Source: Lanius collurio (taxonomy: Eukaryota; Chordata; Aves; Passeriformes; Laniidae). Taken from it: a stretch of 64,000 nucleotides of DNA. How positions within the stretch are numbered: the stretch's first letter is position 1; each line of letters starts with the position of its first letter. Made by a program: the position numbers and the translations under genes. Shown here in pieces: positions 39,317 to 50,769 of the stretch. The stretch spans positions 11,133,511 through 11,197,510 of the forward strand of contig JACBWW010000015.1 in the NCBI GenBank assembly GCA_020086605.1. The letters run 5' to 3'. The notes below the pieces were generated by a model that saw nothing but the letters and a program-made list of their open reading frames with translations, made no database searches and had not been told where the DNA came from.

Positions 39317-41382
39317 CTACAATAATAAGGAAAACATTATTAGTATTCTCAGTTTGGTACAAGCTGTTAAAATACTGCTTTTAAAAGCATCCAAAGCTCC
39401 CTTTGGTTTCCTAACTCCCTCAGGGGTAGTAGGAACACTTCCAGGAGGTTAAAGGCAAACTGCAGGAACACCTTTGATTATACTTTGGAACCTCACACAT
39501 TACAATGAACTACTTTGCAACTATCACAGTCCTGCTTTCCAAAGCCAACATCCAAAAAACTTTCCCTTACTTTGTAAAGCAAAGTCATAAGAAATCAGTC
39601 TTTTCATGTTCAGGGGAAAAGAAAAAAAGTACAACACAGTCTAACAAAATACCCCATTGTACAGAGATATTTCTAAAATTGCATCCTCTTCAAATGGAAG
39701 ATAAGCCACAATCTTAAATAACAAAAAATGGCTGGCATAAACAGAAAATTATTGGCATGAGATAAAAAAGTCAAATATGATCCTTGTTACAATATGGTGA
39801 AGTGTTACACTCTACCGTTGTGTACATCCAATATCCAGCTGACAAAATACTAATAAAGATATGAAAACAACATCCAAGACTAAAACTTCCTAAAATGCAA
39901 CTGTGGAAACACCAGTGTCAGGCTAGAGGTTTCACTCAAGTTACTCAAAATAACTACAGCACTTAAGAGAAAACTTCAGTGAAACCAACAACCTCTATTT
40001 AGAGTGATTTAACTTTGGCTCATGGATTTCATGCTGTTTCATCATCCTTCTTCTTATTTTAAAACTTGCTAGTTGACAGACAAAGTATGATCTATAACTC
40101 CTTAAAAATCAGAGCAACAGTCCACAACCACTAACTGGGGCTGACAAATTTGAGAATAAACTAGCACCAACACAACTCTTATAATTTACTGTAAGAAGAT
40201 GTTTTCGAGTAATATAATATATCAAAGCTAGAAATTTACTAAAGATTTGATCACTGTGCAATATTTTTGTATTTAAAATTGCCTAAAAGGCACAGAAATA
40301 CTTGTTTTCAGACACAATGAAAGAATGCTCTTTGGGCAAAGACAAAGAATTGAAATCACAGAGAGAACTTGAATTTAAGGAAGAAAAAGAAAATCCAGTT
40401 AAATACATTAAATATAGGAATGTGCTTCTCTTGTTAAAACCACGGTACATATCAGAAAAGATACCAGGAGTTACATTCAGTGGCTAAGGCTAAACAGGTG
40501 TCTCTCATTCTGTAACAAAAATTACTTTTTCTCACAGTGGAAAAGGCAAACATTCAGTTTGAAAAAGTGGAAGGAACACACAAGATGAAGCGCTGCAATT
40601 TCACTGCAATTCCAGCCCTTCTGTTCCCTTGTCCTCTAGAGGCTTTGGTCCTTCGAAGAGCAGAGGGCACATCAAAGACAAAAGTAATTATGCATGTATT
40701 GGGATGGAGGGGCTTTGCACACAGAGGGTTTGGAAGAGAAAATACAGTACCTGCTCACCTTTTTACTTTTTTTTTCATACTAATAAAAGTGTGTGAAAAG
40801 ACACGCCTGCTGTAGCCAGTGACCTGCTCACTCGCCAGACAGGCTGGAGGTGAGCAGGGGCTCCCAGGAGCCCTGTGCTGGCGGCAGGGTAAGATGCAAG
40901 CCAGACAGTCCCTGTGGCACTGCTGCTGCTCAGCCAGACGTGCCGGACTCCGTGGCACAAGCCAACAGCTGCCCTGGGAAGCTGGGAGCGGACCACTGAG
41001 GATCAGATGCTCACAGCAGCATCTTACATGGAAAAGAGCCTGGCCAGAAAGGGCTGCTCGAACTCAGTTCCAGCAAGCCTCCCTAACAACAAGCAGAGAA
41101 CAAGGGAGAGTAACCTTCTGCCACCAGCTCGCACAGAGGTTTCTCTGGAGTGGCAGAGACTTTATCTGCTGTACAGTATCCACAGGAGAATAGAGAACCA
41201 CTAAGGATGCTAGCTTACAGACCTCAAAGTGAATCGACGGGTACATGGCTTGTGAGGAGAGACACAAACCTAGTGACCAACCCCACAGATGTACAAAGGA
41301 GCGATAAACACGGGTTATGTTCCTAGAGAAATGCAGCTGAAGGGACTCAGAGCAGGGGGAATGCATTAAATCAGCGAAGGGA

Positions 41383-41511
41383 GTCACAGAACCACAGAAT
41401 GGTTTGGGTTAAAAGGGATGTTAAAGATCATAATTCCAATACCCCTGCCATGGGCAGGGTCTCCTTTCACTAGACAAGGTGGCTCAAAGCCTCATCCAGC
41501 CCAGCCTTAAG
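41383..41511 (-). mobile_element. CR1 LINE, short 3' fragment, reversed
   Basis: The plus strand reads tcacagaaccacagaatggt, then ccctgccatgggcagggtct and a ggctcaaagcctcatcc segment. This is the reverse complement of the CR1 terminal region, of the same tail type as the copy at 4794-4985. It is only about 130 bp long and is followed within 55 bp by a 16-nt T-run. Confidence 0.9.
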
Positions 41512-41561
41512 TTATTTTGACCAATTCCAAAAGCAGCAAACAAGGTATGGTTAGAGAATTC

Positions 41562-41577
41562 TTTTTTTTTTTTTTTT
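41562..41577. repeat. 16-nt T homopolymer near CR1
   Basis: Uninterrupted T-run about 50 bp after the reversed CR1 fragment. Confidence 0.93.
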
Positions 41578-42470
41578 AAATAAGTAATTTCCTTTCAAAA
41601 TACAAGCATACTTGTCAAATATTTGCAAATACAACGTCCCATAGGTGCCCAGATGAGGAACTGCAGATGGTGGAGGTCCTTGACTTAAACAAACAACAAC
41701 AAAAAAAGGGGGGATAAACAGAGATTAAAAAAAAAAACCCTCTAAAGAGCTCTAATAAAGTGGAAGGGAGAGGAAAAGACACAGCTAATGAAATCTTTAC
41801 TCATGCTTCCATCATGGTTGCTGGCTAAAGATATCTTGTCACTGAGAGAACTAAGGCGAGGGACTTTTTTCTCGATTTGAAAAGAAAGAAAAAAAAAAAG
41901 GCAGCAAGAAAACATTCTAAAAATCTCAGCTGCCATGCACTGGATGTTTCTGACAAGTGCCAAAGTGAGCTGCTGCCCATTCCTTAAGCGGTGTCTTTCC
42001 AGAGGCGTCTGGCAGGGAATAGCTCCCTCTAGCACCGAAAGTTTGGCATTGAAATTGAAGTAACAAAAAAACAGCAACACCCCTTTCAACCAACTTCTCC
42101 AGAACACTGCAAAGTAAAAAACACTACAGTAGAGTCAAAAGAGCAAATATATATTCATATGTGGTCAATAGGCTCTGCACACTTCCAGTCAGCTTGCAGC
42201 ATTAAACAGGAGGAAAGCAATTAAAAAAAAATAAAATCAGAAAGTCAAATTATTGTTGTTAGGTCACATTAGTTTTCCATTTATCTCAGGAAAAATTATG
42301 CTGCGCTTACTTGGCAAAAATACTCATTATCGAACACAAATAGCTGTTTCATCTTCTTAATTCAAAGTGAACTGACAGAATGCAAGAGTCCTTCAGAAAC
42401 ATCTGTGTAAAATATTGCAATATCCTAAGCAGATTCCAAGTCCTGGAAATGAAACCATTTCACAAAAATA

Positions 42471-42483
42471 ACACACACACACA
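42471..42483. repeat. Short (AC)n microsatellite
   Basis: About six ac units. A similar short run occurs near 50896-50907. Confidence 0.9.
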
Positions 42484-42809
42484 TAAACCTAGGCACGTAA
42501 GCTATGAAAGATTTTGATTTTGATATTCAAGACACTTGACAAAAGCTAAACTTCTAAATTTCTCAGGAAAAGAACTCTCTCTTTCAAGGACATAACGTGC
42601 CTAACATGATTTACACCAACCAGTGAAGCAAAACCCTTAGAGCAGCAGCTACATTCAAGCCCACTGTGACTTACACAGACATTTCTGCCAGTTCGCAGTG
42701 TCCCTGACAGCTGCCTCTAGCTCACACCCAGGACATCCAGGAGCAGGCAGGTGACACCAGCGCAGATGCTCCCTCGGATGCTGTTTTTACAGGGCACGTA
42801 CCCCAATGA

Positions 42810-42823
42810 CCACCGGGGGGCAG
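42810..42823 (+). promoter_or_regulatory. CTCF-like binding motif
   Basis: The 14-mer ccaccggggggcag fits the CTCF core (CCASYAGRKGGCRS) at 13 of 14 positions; the exception is a G at the sixth base. It lies in a locally GC-rich patch of about 170 bp inside the upstream RAPGEF2 intron. If occupied it would be an insulator or loop-anchor site oriented along the plus strand. This is motif evidence only. Confidence 0.4.
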
Positions 42824-43035
42824 ACCGAGCCACCGAAACTCCAGAGAACCTCACTCTCTCCAGTTTCTCCCTTCATTGTTTCCAACACAACTTTGTAAGA
42901 CTTTAAACATGTCAACAGGAGCAACGCCAGTCATCACAACTGGTTAAATATTCTGCTGAAGGAAGGACTACTTATCCAAAAGCGCAGAGGAACTACCAGC
43001 TTTCTGCTTTCTAGTTTTATCCAGCCAGCAGAATT

Positions 43036-43051
43036 AAAAAAAAAAAAAAAA
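43036..43051. repeat. 16-nt A homopolymer
   Basis: Uninterrupted A-run in the upstream intron. Confidence 0.93.
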
Positions 43052-44950
43052 GGCAAATGCCATGCAAAGGCTTAGCTGATCTTGCTACACAAAGGATGTG
43101 GCAGCAGTTTGAAAAAAAAAATCTCAATGGACACTCCAAACCCAAAAAAATAAATGCAAAGCACTAATTAGCACAGCTTTTTAGAGCATGTTTTTATTTA
43201 AATGAAAGCTGAAATCTAATCTACACTTATATCTGTACTGCAGCCAAAGTCATATGCTAGGGTTGCTGTGTGGGAAGCAGCACGAAATTTGTTTAATTCA
43301 GTGTTATTTCTTAATTTGCTTGTTTCCGTGGTGTCAGATGGATCACTTTAAAGTTCTGACTGTACTTTGAAACAAAGCAGACACTCAAGTTTTAACACAG
43401 CTCAACTTCAATTAGATCTGCAGAAACATACTGGTCTGCAACTCTACCTCTGCTCTCCATGCTAATAAAGATCTGTCTATGTTTACACCCAGACTTTCTA
43501 TCCATTTGATTTGTGCTTCAAACATATTTGGCAATGCCAGTTACACAAACCAGAGAAATCTAAACCAGAATGCTGGCCCCAAATTCATATCAGCTTAATG
43601 AAGACATTTTTACTTTATTAACATGACAGAGAGGTGAAAATTAGTTATTTTGGACTGAAAAACTTAAACCTCTCTAAAAATTGAAAGCTCACACTATTTT
43701 CAGTCCTGGTTTGCATTAAGGTGTAAAACTACAGGCCAAACACAACCATTCGTCCTTGTCATAGTTAAGCAAAATCCTGAGAAATTCATTGTTCTCCAAG
43801 TAAGAAATTCACTCATCTCTGTGATGTGGCAAACAAGCAGAGAGCAGCTTTCATCTTATAATAGTTTGGTTTCTTTCAAATCAAAAGGCAAAAATAAAAA
43901 AACAAGCTAATTCCTTGATTCACTGTCTTGAAGGATGGAAAAAAAAGAAAAAAACACCAACTTTTCAAAGCACCTAATATTCACCTGAGGTTCAAAAAGG
44001 TCTGCCTGCTGAGCATTCAGTGTCTTTTGAAAGGCTGATCTCTTCAAAATAACCTATTTTTAGTTCACATTCAGACAACCACCAGAAGAAGCAGGTTCCA
44101 AGGGGAGGGGTATACTCGCTCCCCATCACCGGTGGCCCCTCCAGTCCGCACCCCAAGCCCAAGTTTCACTGCTGTGAGGACAGGAGGTCCCACCTGGTCC
44201 CTCCATGCTGGTCTCCTACCACCTGCCCAGCCCCAGGGTGAGCATCTGCTTGCAGGGACCCAACTTGGAGCCGCTCACTTGGCAGTATGAGACCCGTGAG
44301 CTCCAGTGTCAGGGTCATGGAGGCAACCACTCCTGCAGCACAGAGGAGGTGGGACCCACACGTCTTTGATGAGTTTCAACAGACCATGAAACTGCTGGCA
44401 GGAAGAGAGGCATTTCTATATGGCTGACAACAGTTACTTTAGTTCAGACAGGGACCTCCCCAAATTTTGATGTACTAACAAGAGCAGCAATGCCAAGTTT
44501 TTTCTTCTTACAGAGTAACAAAGCCACAATCCAAACCCCAGTTGCTGAAGGCCTGCCTCTCTTTCCTTGTAGCTGTAGGATACTGTCTTTTCCTGTTTCT
44601 TCATACACCCAGCACCTAAAATCATATGACTCTCAATCACTAGGATGGCTATACCAAGCACTTAAATTCCTTTTTGTTTTTCTTCTACTATTGATTTAGC
44701 ACTGCCCTGTCTGGCTGCCTGTACTGGCTCACCAAGTCCAAAGCAGTGCCAGCATTACCAAAGGAAAGAGACTGGACTACAGCAACATCAATTCCATCTG
44801 GCATACACCAAAATTTCCATGCCCACAGAAGAGCCATGGCCACTCGCACACAGGTTTGTTCACATCTGGTTCACACTAAAATGCCAAGCTCCCACTCAGA
44901 GCAGCTCAGGAGATGACACAAGTCACTGCCTTCAGAGACAGTGAGGTGTG

Positions 44951-44973
44951 CAGGCAGGGCAGGGCAGGGCAGG
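44951..44973. repeat. (CAGGG)n minisatellite-like repeat
   Basis: About four units of cagggc-type pentamers (caggcagggcagggcagggc plus agg), followed by a G-rich stretch. Confidence 0.9.
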
Positions 44974-46400
44974 TGGTGGGGGAACACACCAGCAACCCCA
45001 GCCAAACCTCTCTCTGCAGACAAGACCTGAGGAGGACTAAACACTCACATTTTGAGCTCACATCTTGCAAATATTGACCTGCCAAAAGACAGGAGCAAAC
45101 CACAAAAACTGGCTTCCACGATGACAGAAAAATCCAGTACTGCTGATACCAAAATCACTGCCATGCACACATGAAGATGAATATTTTATCTTCACCTCCA
45201 GTGTGCCAGCAGTGGAAAAAAACCTGAACACGCTCATAACTGTTGAGCAGGAGCATGCCCAGGTATGTACACACTTATCACTGAGCCATAAAGAGATTAA
45301 AAAGAATTATTTTGTCATGCGCTGCAAATTTTTAACATTCTTTTCCTTACATCAGGACCTTCAAATTCAGCTGAGGGGGCTGCCACATGGGAAGCCTGCC
45401 AGTATCCAACCTATTCTACTACCAATTTAAGATAAATTCTTTTTAACTTTACTGTAAGCTACAACAGCATTTCTCTGCAAGCTATTCTTACTTTTGTACA
45501 TAAAATCTGTGACTTAAAATAAACTAAAGCCTAAGTTATTGGAAATAATTTATTGATGCTGAATTTACAGCTATATAAAAAGAAATATTTAAGTGAAATT
45601 ACGTTTATTTAATGGCCCTCATTGGTACTTACATGAATGGAACTTACATGGGCCGTGTTTTAAGGAAGAACGTTGGGTTTGTAAATTTACCTGAAAGTTC
45701 TGAAAAATCTTACCATCTTAAATCTGTATGCATTTCAACTAACATGCATAATATTCTGAGAAATTCATGACAAAACATCAACTCCGAGGCAAGCAGGCAC
45801 AGCTAAGCTTGGGAATCAGCCTAAACCAGAAGGGAGCTTTCAGGTCATCCAGCCAACCTGAGCCTTCACTTCCTCTAGGCAGTGGAAAAGAGATATTGTA
45901 TTGATCTTGTTAAGAGTTGTTGACACACAAAAATTGTTATTTTTAGCCATGGGGAGGGTGGGCATATTTGCTCTGTGTTATGGGTGGAATTTTTTAACTG
46001 GATTAGAAACAGGAGGAACAGGCAATTTTAATCTGGAACTGAAGCACCCATGCATGAAGCTAATCAGGAACAACTCCAAAACCCTATAAAGAAAAAGGAG
46101 AAATACTATTTTCCTGGGAGTGGTCCCAGAACAGAATAGAACCATGCTTTTCCAAAGACTTAACTGAATTACTGCTTCAATGTCAGATGCTGGAGAAACA
46201 CCATAGGATCACTGTAAAACAACTGCAGAGAAATAACACGTTTCAGCAGGGTACTGTGTTGAATCCTCTGTTTCCCACAGTACTGAAATCAGATCTCCTG
46301 TCTTTCAAAGATACTTTATTTCTTTTGTGAGTTTATTTTCTTTCTAAAGAGCTTATCTGAAAAGACGATTTCATTACATGCTCATTTTTGCATTTTAGAA

Positions 46401-46415
46401 TTTTTTTTTTTTTTT
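46401..46415. repeat. 15-nt T homopolymer
   Basis: Uninterrupted T-run. A 15-nt A-run lies 140 bp further on at 46553-46567. Confidence 0.93.
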
Positions 46416-46552
46416 CTAATTGGAAGGGTAGAAAAATGAGCTGGAAGGTTCAATGACCCACCCACACTAACAGACTTTTCACACTGTCTCAAGAGTGGTC
46501 CAATTGACTCAACATATCCTGCTGGTCATAAAGCTTTCAGCAGAATAAAGCC

Positions 46553-46567
46553 AAAAAAAAAAAAAAA
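46553..46567. repeat. 15-nt A homopolymer
   Basis: Uninterrupted A-run in the upstream intron. Together with the T-run at 46401-46415 it brackets 137 bp that I could not assign to a repeat. Confidence 0.93.
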
Positions 46568-47592
46568 TTAAGACATTCATTATTATAATCATCCCATAAG
46601 ATGACGGGATGAACATTGAAGGGGTAGACGGGAAATTAAAGCCTGCCATGCCACAGAAGTCCATGAGCAAACTAATGAGCAGAGGAAATTACAGGGTAGT
46701 GCAGTGCATTTCTTTTCTGTTTCTGGACTCTCAGAAGTCAGACAATTAAATGCTTAACACAAAAGCCCAAGTTCCATAGTCAGAAATTCAAAGGTTGATC
46801 CTATGTCCAAATGCAAGCAAAACAGTTCCACCACAAAAGATCTTTCCTACTGACAGCATAGTCCATAATTATAAAAGGCACTTCAGTTATTCACTATTAA
46901 AAATAGATGTAGTTGTCTTTCTGCATCTTTTCAATATTTATTGCCAATGGTCGGAGGTTTGTATTAAAGCTGTTAAATCCATTTCCACACTCACTGCACA
47001 AATACATTCACATACTTTGTCGCAGAGGGTCTTTTTTTAATGTTCAGGAGAGTCCACAAGTTATTTTGAGCTACGGTTATTTGTCCCACATTTTTTACCA
47101 GCTATATGAAATAACACCCCGTATCCCATTAAACAAAAATCAATCTTGCACTAACAAAGAGATCAGCTACTAAACATGGTGGTACTTAATTTTAAACAAC
47201 TACTTGTAACAGAGATCAATTCTGCATAAGTTTATTCAAATAGAGAGTACTATAATGATTTGCAGCTTTCAATGAAAAAAAGATATCTTTTTAAAAAAAT
47301 CCGGAACAAAACAGGGAAAAATGAAGTGAGACACAAATGTCCTGGAGTTAATAGCCAAAAAGTAACTCATAGTTGGCACGGAGTTGTGATGACAGAAGCA
47401 CTTTAAAGGACATCAGACTGGAGATCACCATCAGGAACAACCAAGGTGGCCAGGAAAAGAAGACCATGGTGTATCAGGTAAGGTTGCCTTCCAAAAGTAG
47501 GGTTAGTAGTTAGCTGTGCTTACAGGATTCCCCAAGAGCTGTGAGAGCAAGATTAAAATATGACAGTTCTGAGATACTTTCAGTGGTGGGTT

Positions 47593-47608
47593 GGGGGGGG
47601 GGGGGGGG
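47593..47608. repeat. 16-nt G homopolymer
   Basis: The longest of three G-runs, preceded by ggtgggtt, so a G-quadruplex on the plus strand is plausible. Confidence 0.93.
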
Positions 47609-50600
47609 CGTTAAGAGTGCTTAATTAGTCTACAGGTTTCAAAGCAGGCAGGTTAATATCCAGGATACCAGTTGATGCACAAGGACTACAGTTCACACAA
47701 CCTAGGAATAACTAAGCCAGCCAAACAACTTGCCATGAAGGAGGCACATCATTACAAACTTGATCTAGAAGAAACCTTCATACAATCTCCCTTACAGTGG
47801 GCAATCTGTTTTCTGAAAAACAATAAGTTTCTGTAAGGCCTAGGTCCTGGTACTTCAACATCACAGCCACAGCTACACAGCATTCCTTCTTCAAATGCAT
47901 CATTAGAAGTGTTGCAATCATTAGAAAAATCCCAACAATGTACAGTCTGTAGCATACTGGTATTCATGGTGGATGAACACGTGGTGGACCAGATGTGTTC
48001 AATGGGGCAGGTACTACAAATCATGAGCAAAAAAGTCACAGTGACATAGAAGAGGTGCCATTCATCAACTGATAAGTGGTAATTGCTCCTGTGAGCAGTT
48101 TAAAGTTTCCATTGGGAAACAAATTCAGTACCAGGATAAGGCAGAAATGCACCTGAACTGACGAAGGAGTAACCCAGTAAGTCACCTCTGCACAATCACC
48201 TGCAACCATCTGTCTGCATCTGAAGCTGCAACGGTCCAGACTGCTCACATTTATCCAAGCTTCTCAGACACAACCACATTTCACCTTGCTTTTAAAACAA
48301 ACCTCCTTGTGCTGTCGGGAAGGAGCAGCCCAGCCATGAAATGGGGGTTTCAGCACTGTCCCAAGTGCTGAATGTCATCACACTCCACCTTCTGGTTCAT
48401 GCATTTTTTTCCCTTGTCAAGCAAAACCAAACAAGCCCTAAAACTACCCTCACACGCAAGCTTCACCCTCTGGTCAAGAAAAATCAGTTCCCAGGCACAA
48501 TTCCATCCCAACCCAGCCAGCAATACACTCATCTCAGAACCACTCAGAGCATCAGGGCCACCTCCACTTTGTAAACTGGAGTTTTTCTACAAGTCCGTGA
48601 TGCCAAGGGAGACCCTGACCACTCCTCCAGAGGTTACTTGTCACAAACCACTGAGCTGGACTTAAGCAATGAGGAGCTCCAGGCTGCAGCTCCTGGCTTA
48701 TTACCATGACAACTCACATCCAGAAACAAAAGGAACCCGCACGCGTTGAGAACTGTGCTCTGCCAGAACTTACTACAAAAATATCTCAGTAGTACTATAA
48801 TCAACAGAAAATACAGTGACTTGTTTTCTGTGGCTGGCTTACAACCAACCAAAGCAAAAACACAAAACAAACAAAACAAAAATAAAGTTCCCCTTTCCAA
48901 CCATAAAGGCAACAGCGAGTATTTGCTGAAGTAAAACTGCACTATTTGTTTTTGCTTTTGAGAGTTTGGAGAGTTTATTTTATGGGAAATAATGCTGCTC
49001 AGCTTCTTTATATTAATGAATTTAAAAAAAAAAAAAAGCAGCTACAACAAAATCATAAGGAAGAGAGAGAAAATATTGTACTACAACTAATTTCAAAAGT
49101 TTATATCTCAACATACATCCTTCATACTCATGATTTTTTAAAAAAGCATTAAGATTCATTTAGACAGATAGAATTTTCCCAGAAGTTAAACACACAAGAT
49201 AGCCAAGAGTCATGTTCTCTTTTTTTTAGCATGTGAATTTCCAGCACATTTCAGAGCACTGCTTCCAAGAGATAGAAATCTTTCTTGAAGCATCAACAGT
49301 AGGTCACATGAAATTTACTCCCAGGCTATCAGACAAATGATCACACTAAAGTATATACTTGCATGTCAAATCATTCCTCACCCAAAAATTAATCTCAAAA
49401 GCTACTGATGGTCATGTCCTTCCAGAGCTGGCATTACTCCTCTGTGTAAAGGAGGCAAACAGAAAACTAAAGTACTTTCCACAGAATAATAATCAAATCT
49501 GAATTTATTTCTTAGCTCAGGTTTTTTTTTCAAAAACAGAATTTTTATAATTTAATAATTTCAAATTATTATCTTTTAGGGTCATTTTCTGAGGCTCGTG
49601 GGTTTTTTTTCTTCCTATAAGCAATGGTAGAATTCTGGGAGGGACGCAAGTTTTGGGTGTGTTTTTTAAGTATTACTAGGGGCTGAATCAATTTCCATAT
49701 TTCATAGGGGCTTACTGGGGACGCTGCCCTGACTTCAGCACCCACAAAGCAAAACCATCAGGAACAGCACAGAAGTTTAAAGAAAACAAGACAAGTCACA
49801 CAGCGAAACTTCTCTCTGCCAGCCCCTAAATATCCCTTCTGGAGGGAACAAACCATTCAGCTGGTTTGGCTGCAGAGTTAAACCATAGCAGAGAATCTGG
49901 AACCACTCTTCTCAAATATCCCCCACTAGCAGCTCTAGATAGCTCTTCCCCAGCTCTTTGAAATCCTTTTCATCTCATCACACCTGCTGAAGGCATCCAC
50001 CAGATCCAAATCCACTTCCACGCATCTGACAGCTCAACACCAAGACCTAACACATATACTGTTATAGATGGGTCAAAATTCATAAGAAATTAAAACACTA
50101 CAAATGTAATAAGTTGTTTATGTGAGATCTAAAATGTAAACTATATCCTGCAAATTGTATATATGTTTAAATTGTGTTCAGAGTACACCTTGGCAAGTCT
50201 CATGACATCTTGCTCAAGGAAGGTACTAATTAACATAAGAAGCGCAGGCAAGCTCAAGAGATGACCTCAGACCCACGATTTCACTGTACCCAACAAAGAT
50301 CTTTCTCCATCTGAAAGAAGCAAGAGATAGGATCTGCTGCTCCCTGGACATGGTTGATGAATGGACTTATCACTCGAGATACCTCATTGTCATCATACAA
50401 GGATTTCATCATATACTGAGATGAGTTACTGGAAGCCATCAATCTGATTACAAAGAGAGAGTCCTTGGACACATCAACATCTAAATGTACCACTGAGCAC
50501 CAGACCTGAGTATCATCAAGAATGAAAAGGACAATGGATTTCATAGCCAAGAGCAAGAAAAACAGTATAAAAACTGGACTCAAACATCTCAAAGGTGTGC

Positions 50601-50738
50601 ACTTACCTCTCTGAACTGCTGGTGGTCAAAGCTGTGTATGTGACACCCAGAGTCAAGAACCTAGGCTTGGCCCTGCTTTCTTATATAGTGGCTGATTTTA
50701 ATTGTCAATTTTATTAAAATAAATTTTATTTATTTTAT

Positions 50739-50769
50739 ATTAATAATTTGGCTTGCGCAAATTATTAAT
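50739..50769. repeat. Inverted repeat with 12-bp arms
   Basis: The arms attaataatttg and caaattattaat are exact reverse complements around a 7-nt spacer gcttgcg. A second, outer pair (tgtcaatttta near 50703 and taaattgaca near 50775) is also nearly complementary, so the whole about 80-bp stretch can fold imperfectly. I do not recognise the element. Confidence 0.85.

Noticed and set aside
41742..42107. 121-codon minus-strand frame
   Set aside because: No domain or splice context recognised. Its hydrophobic runs come from A/T homopolymers such as the stretch at 41881-41900.
43980..44010. Splice-donor-like sequence with acctgagg, considered for the missing first RAPGEF2 exon
   Set aside because: The upstream minus-strand translation does not give the expected peptide (MASYVDNSF...).
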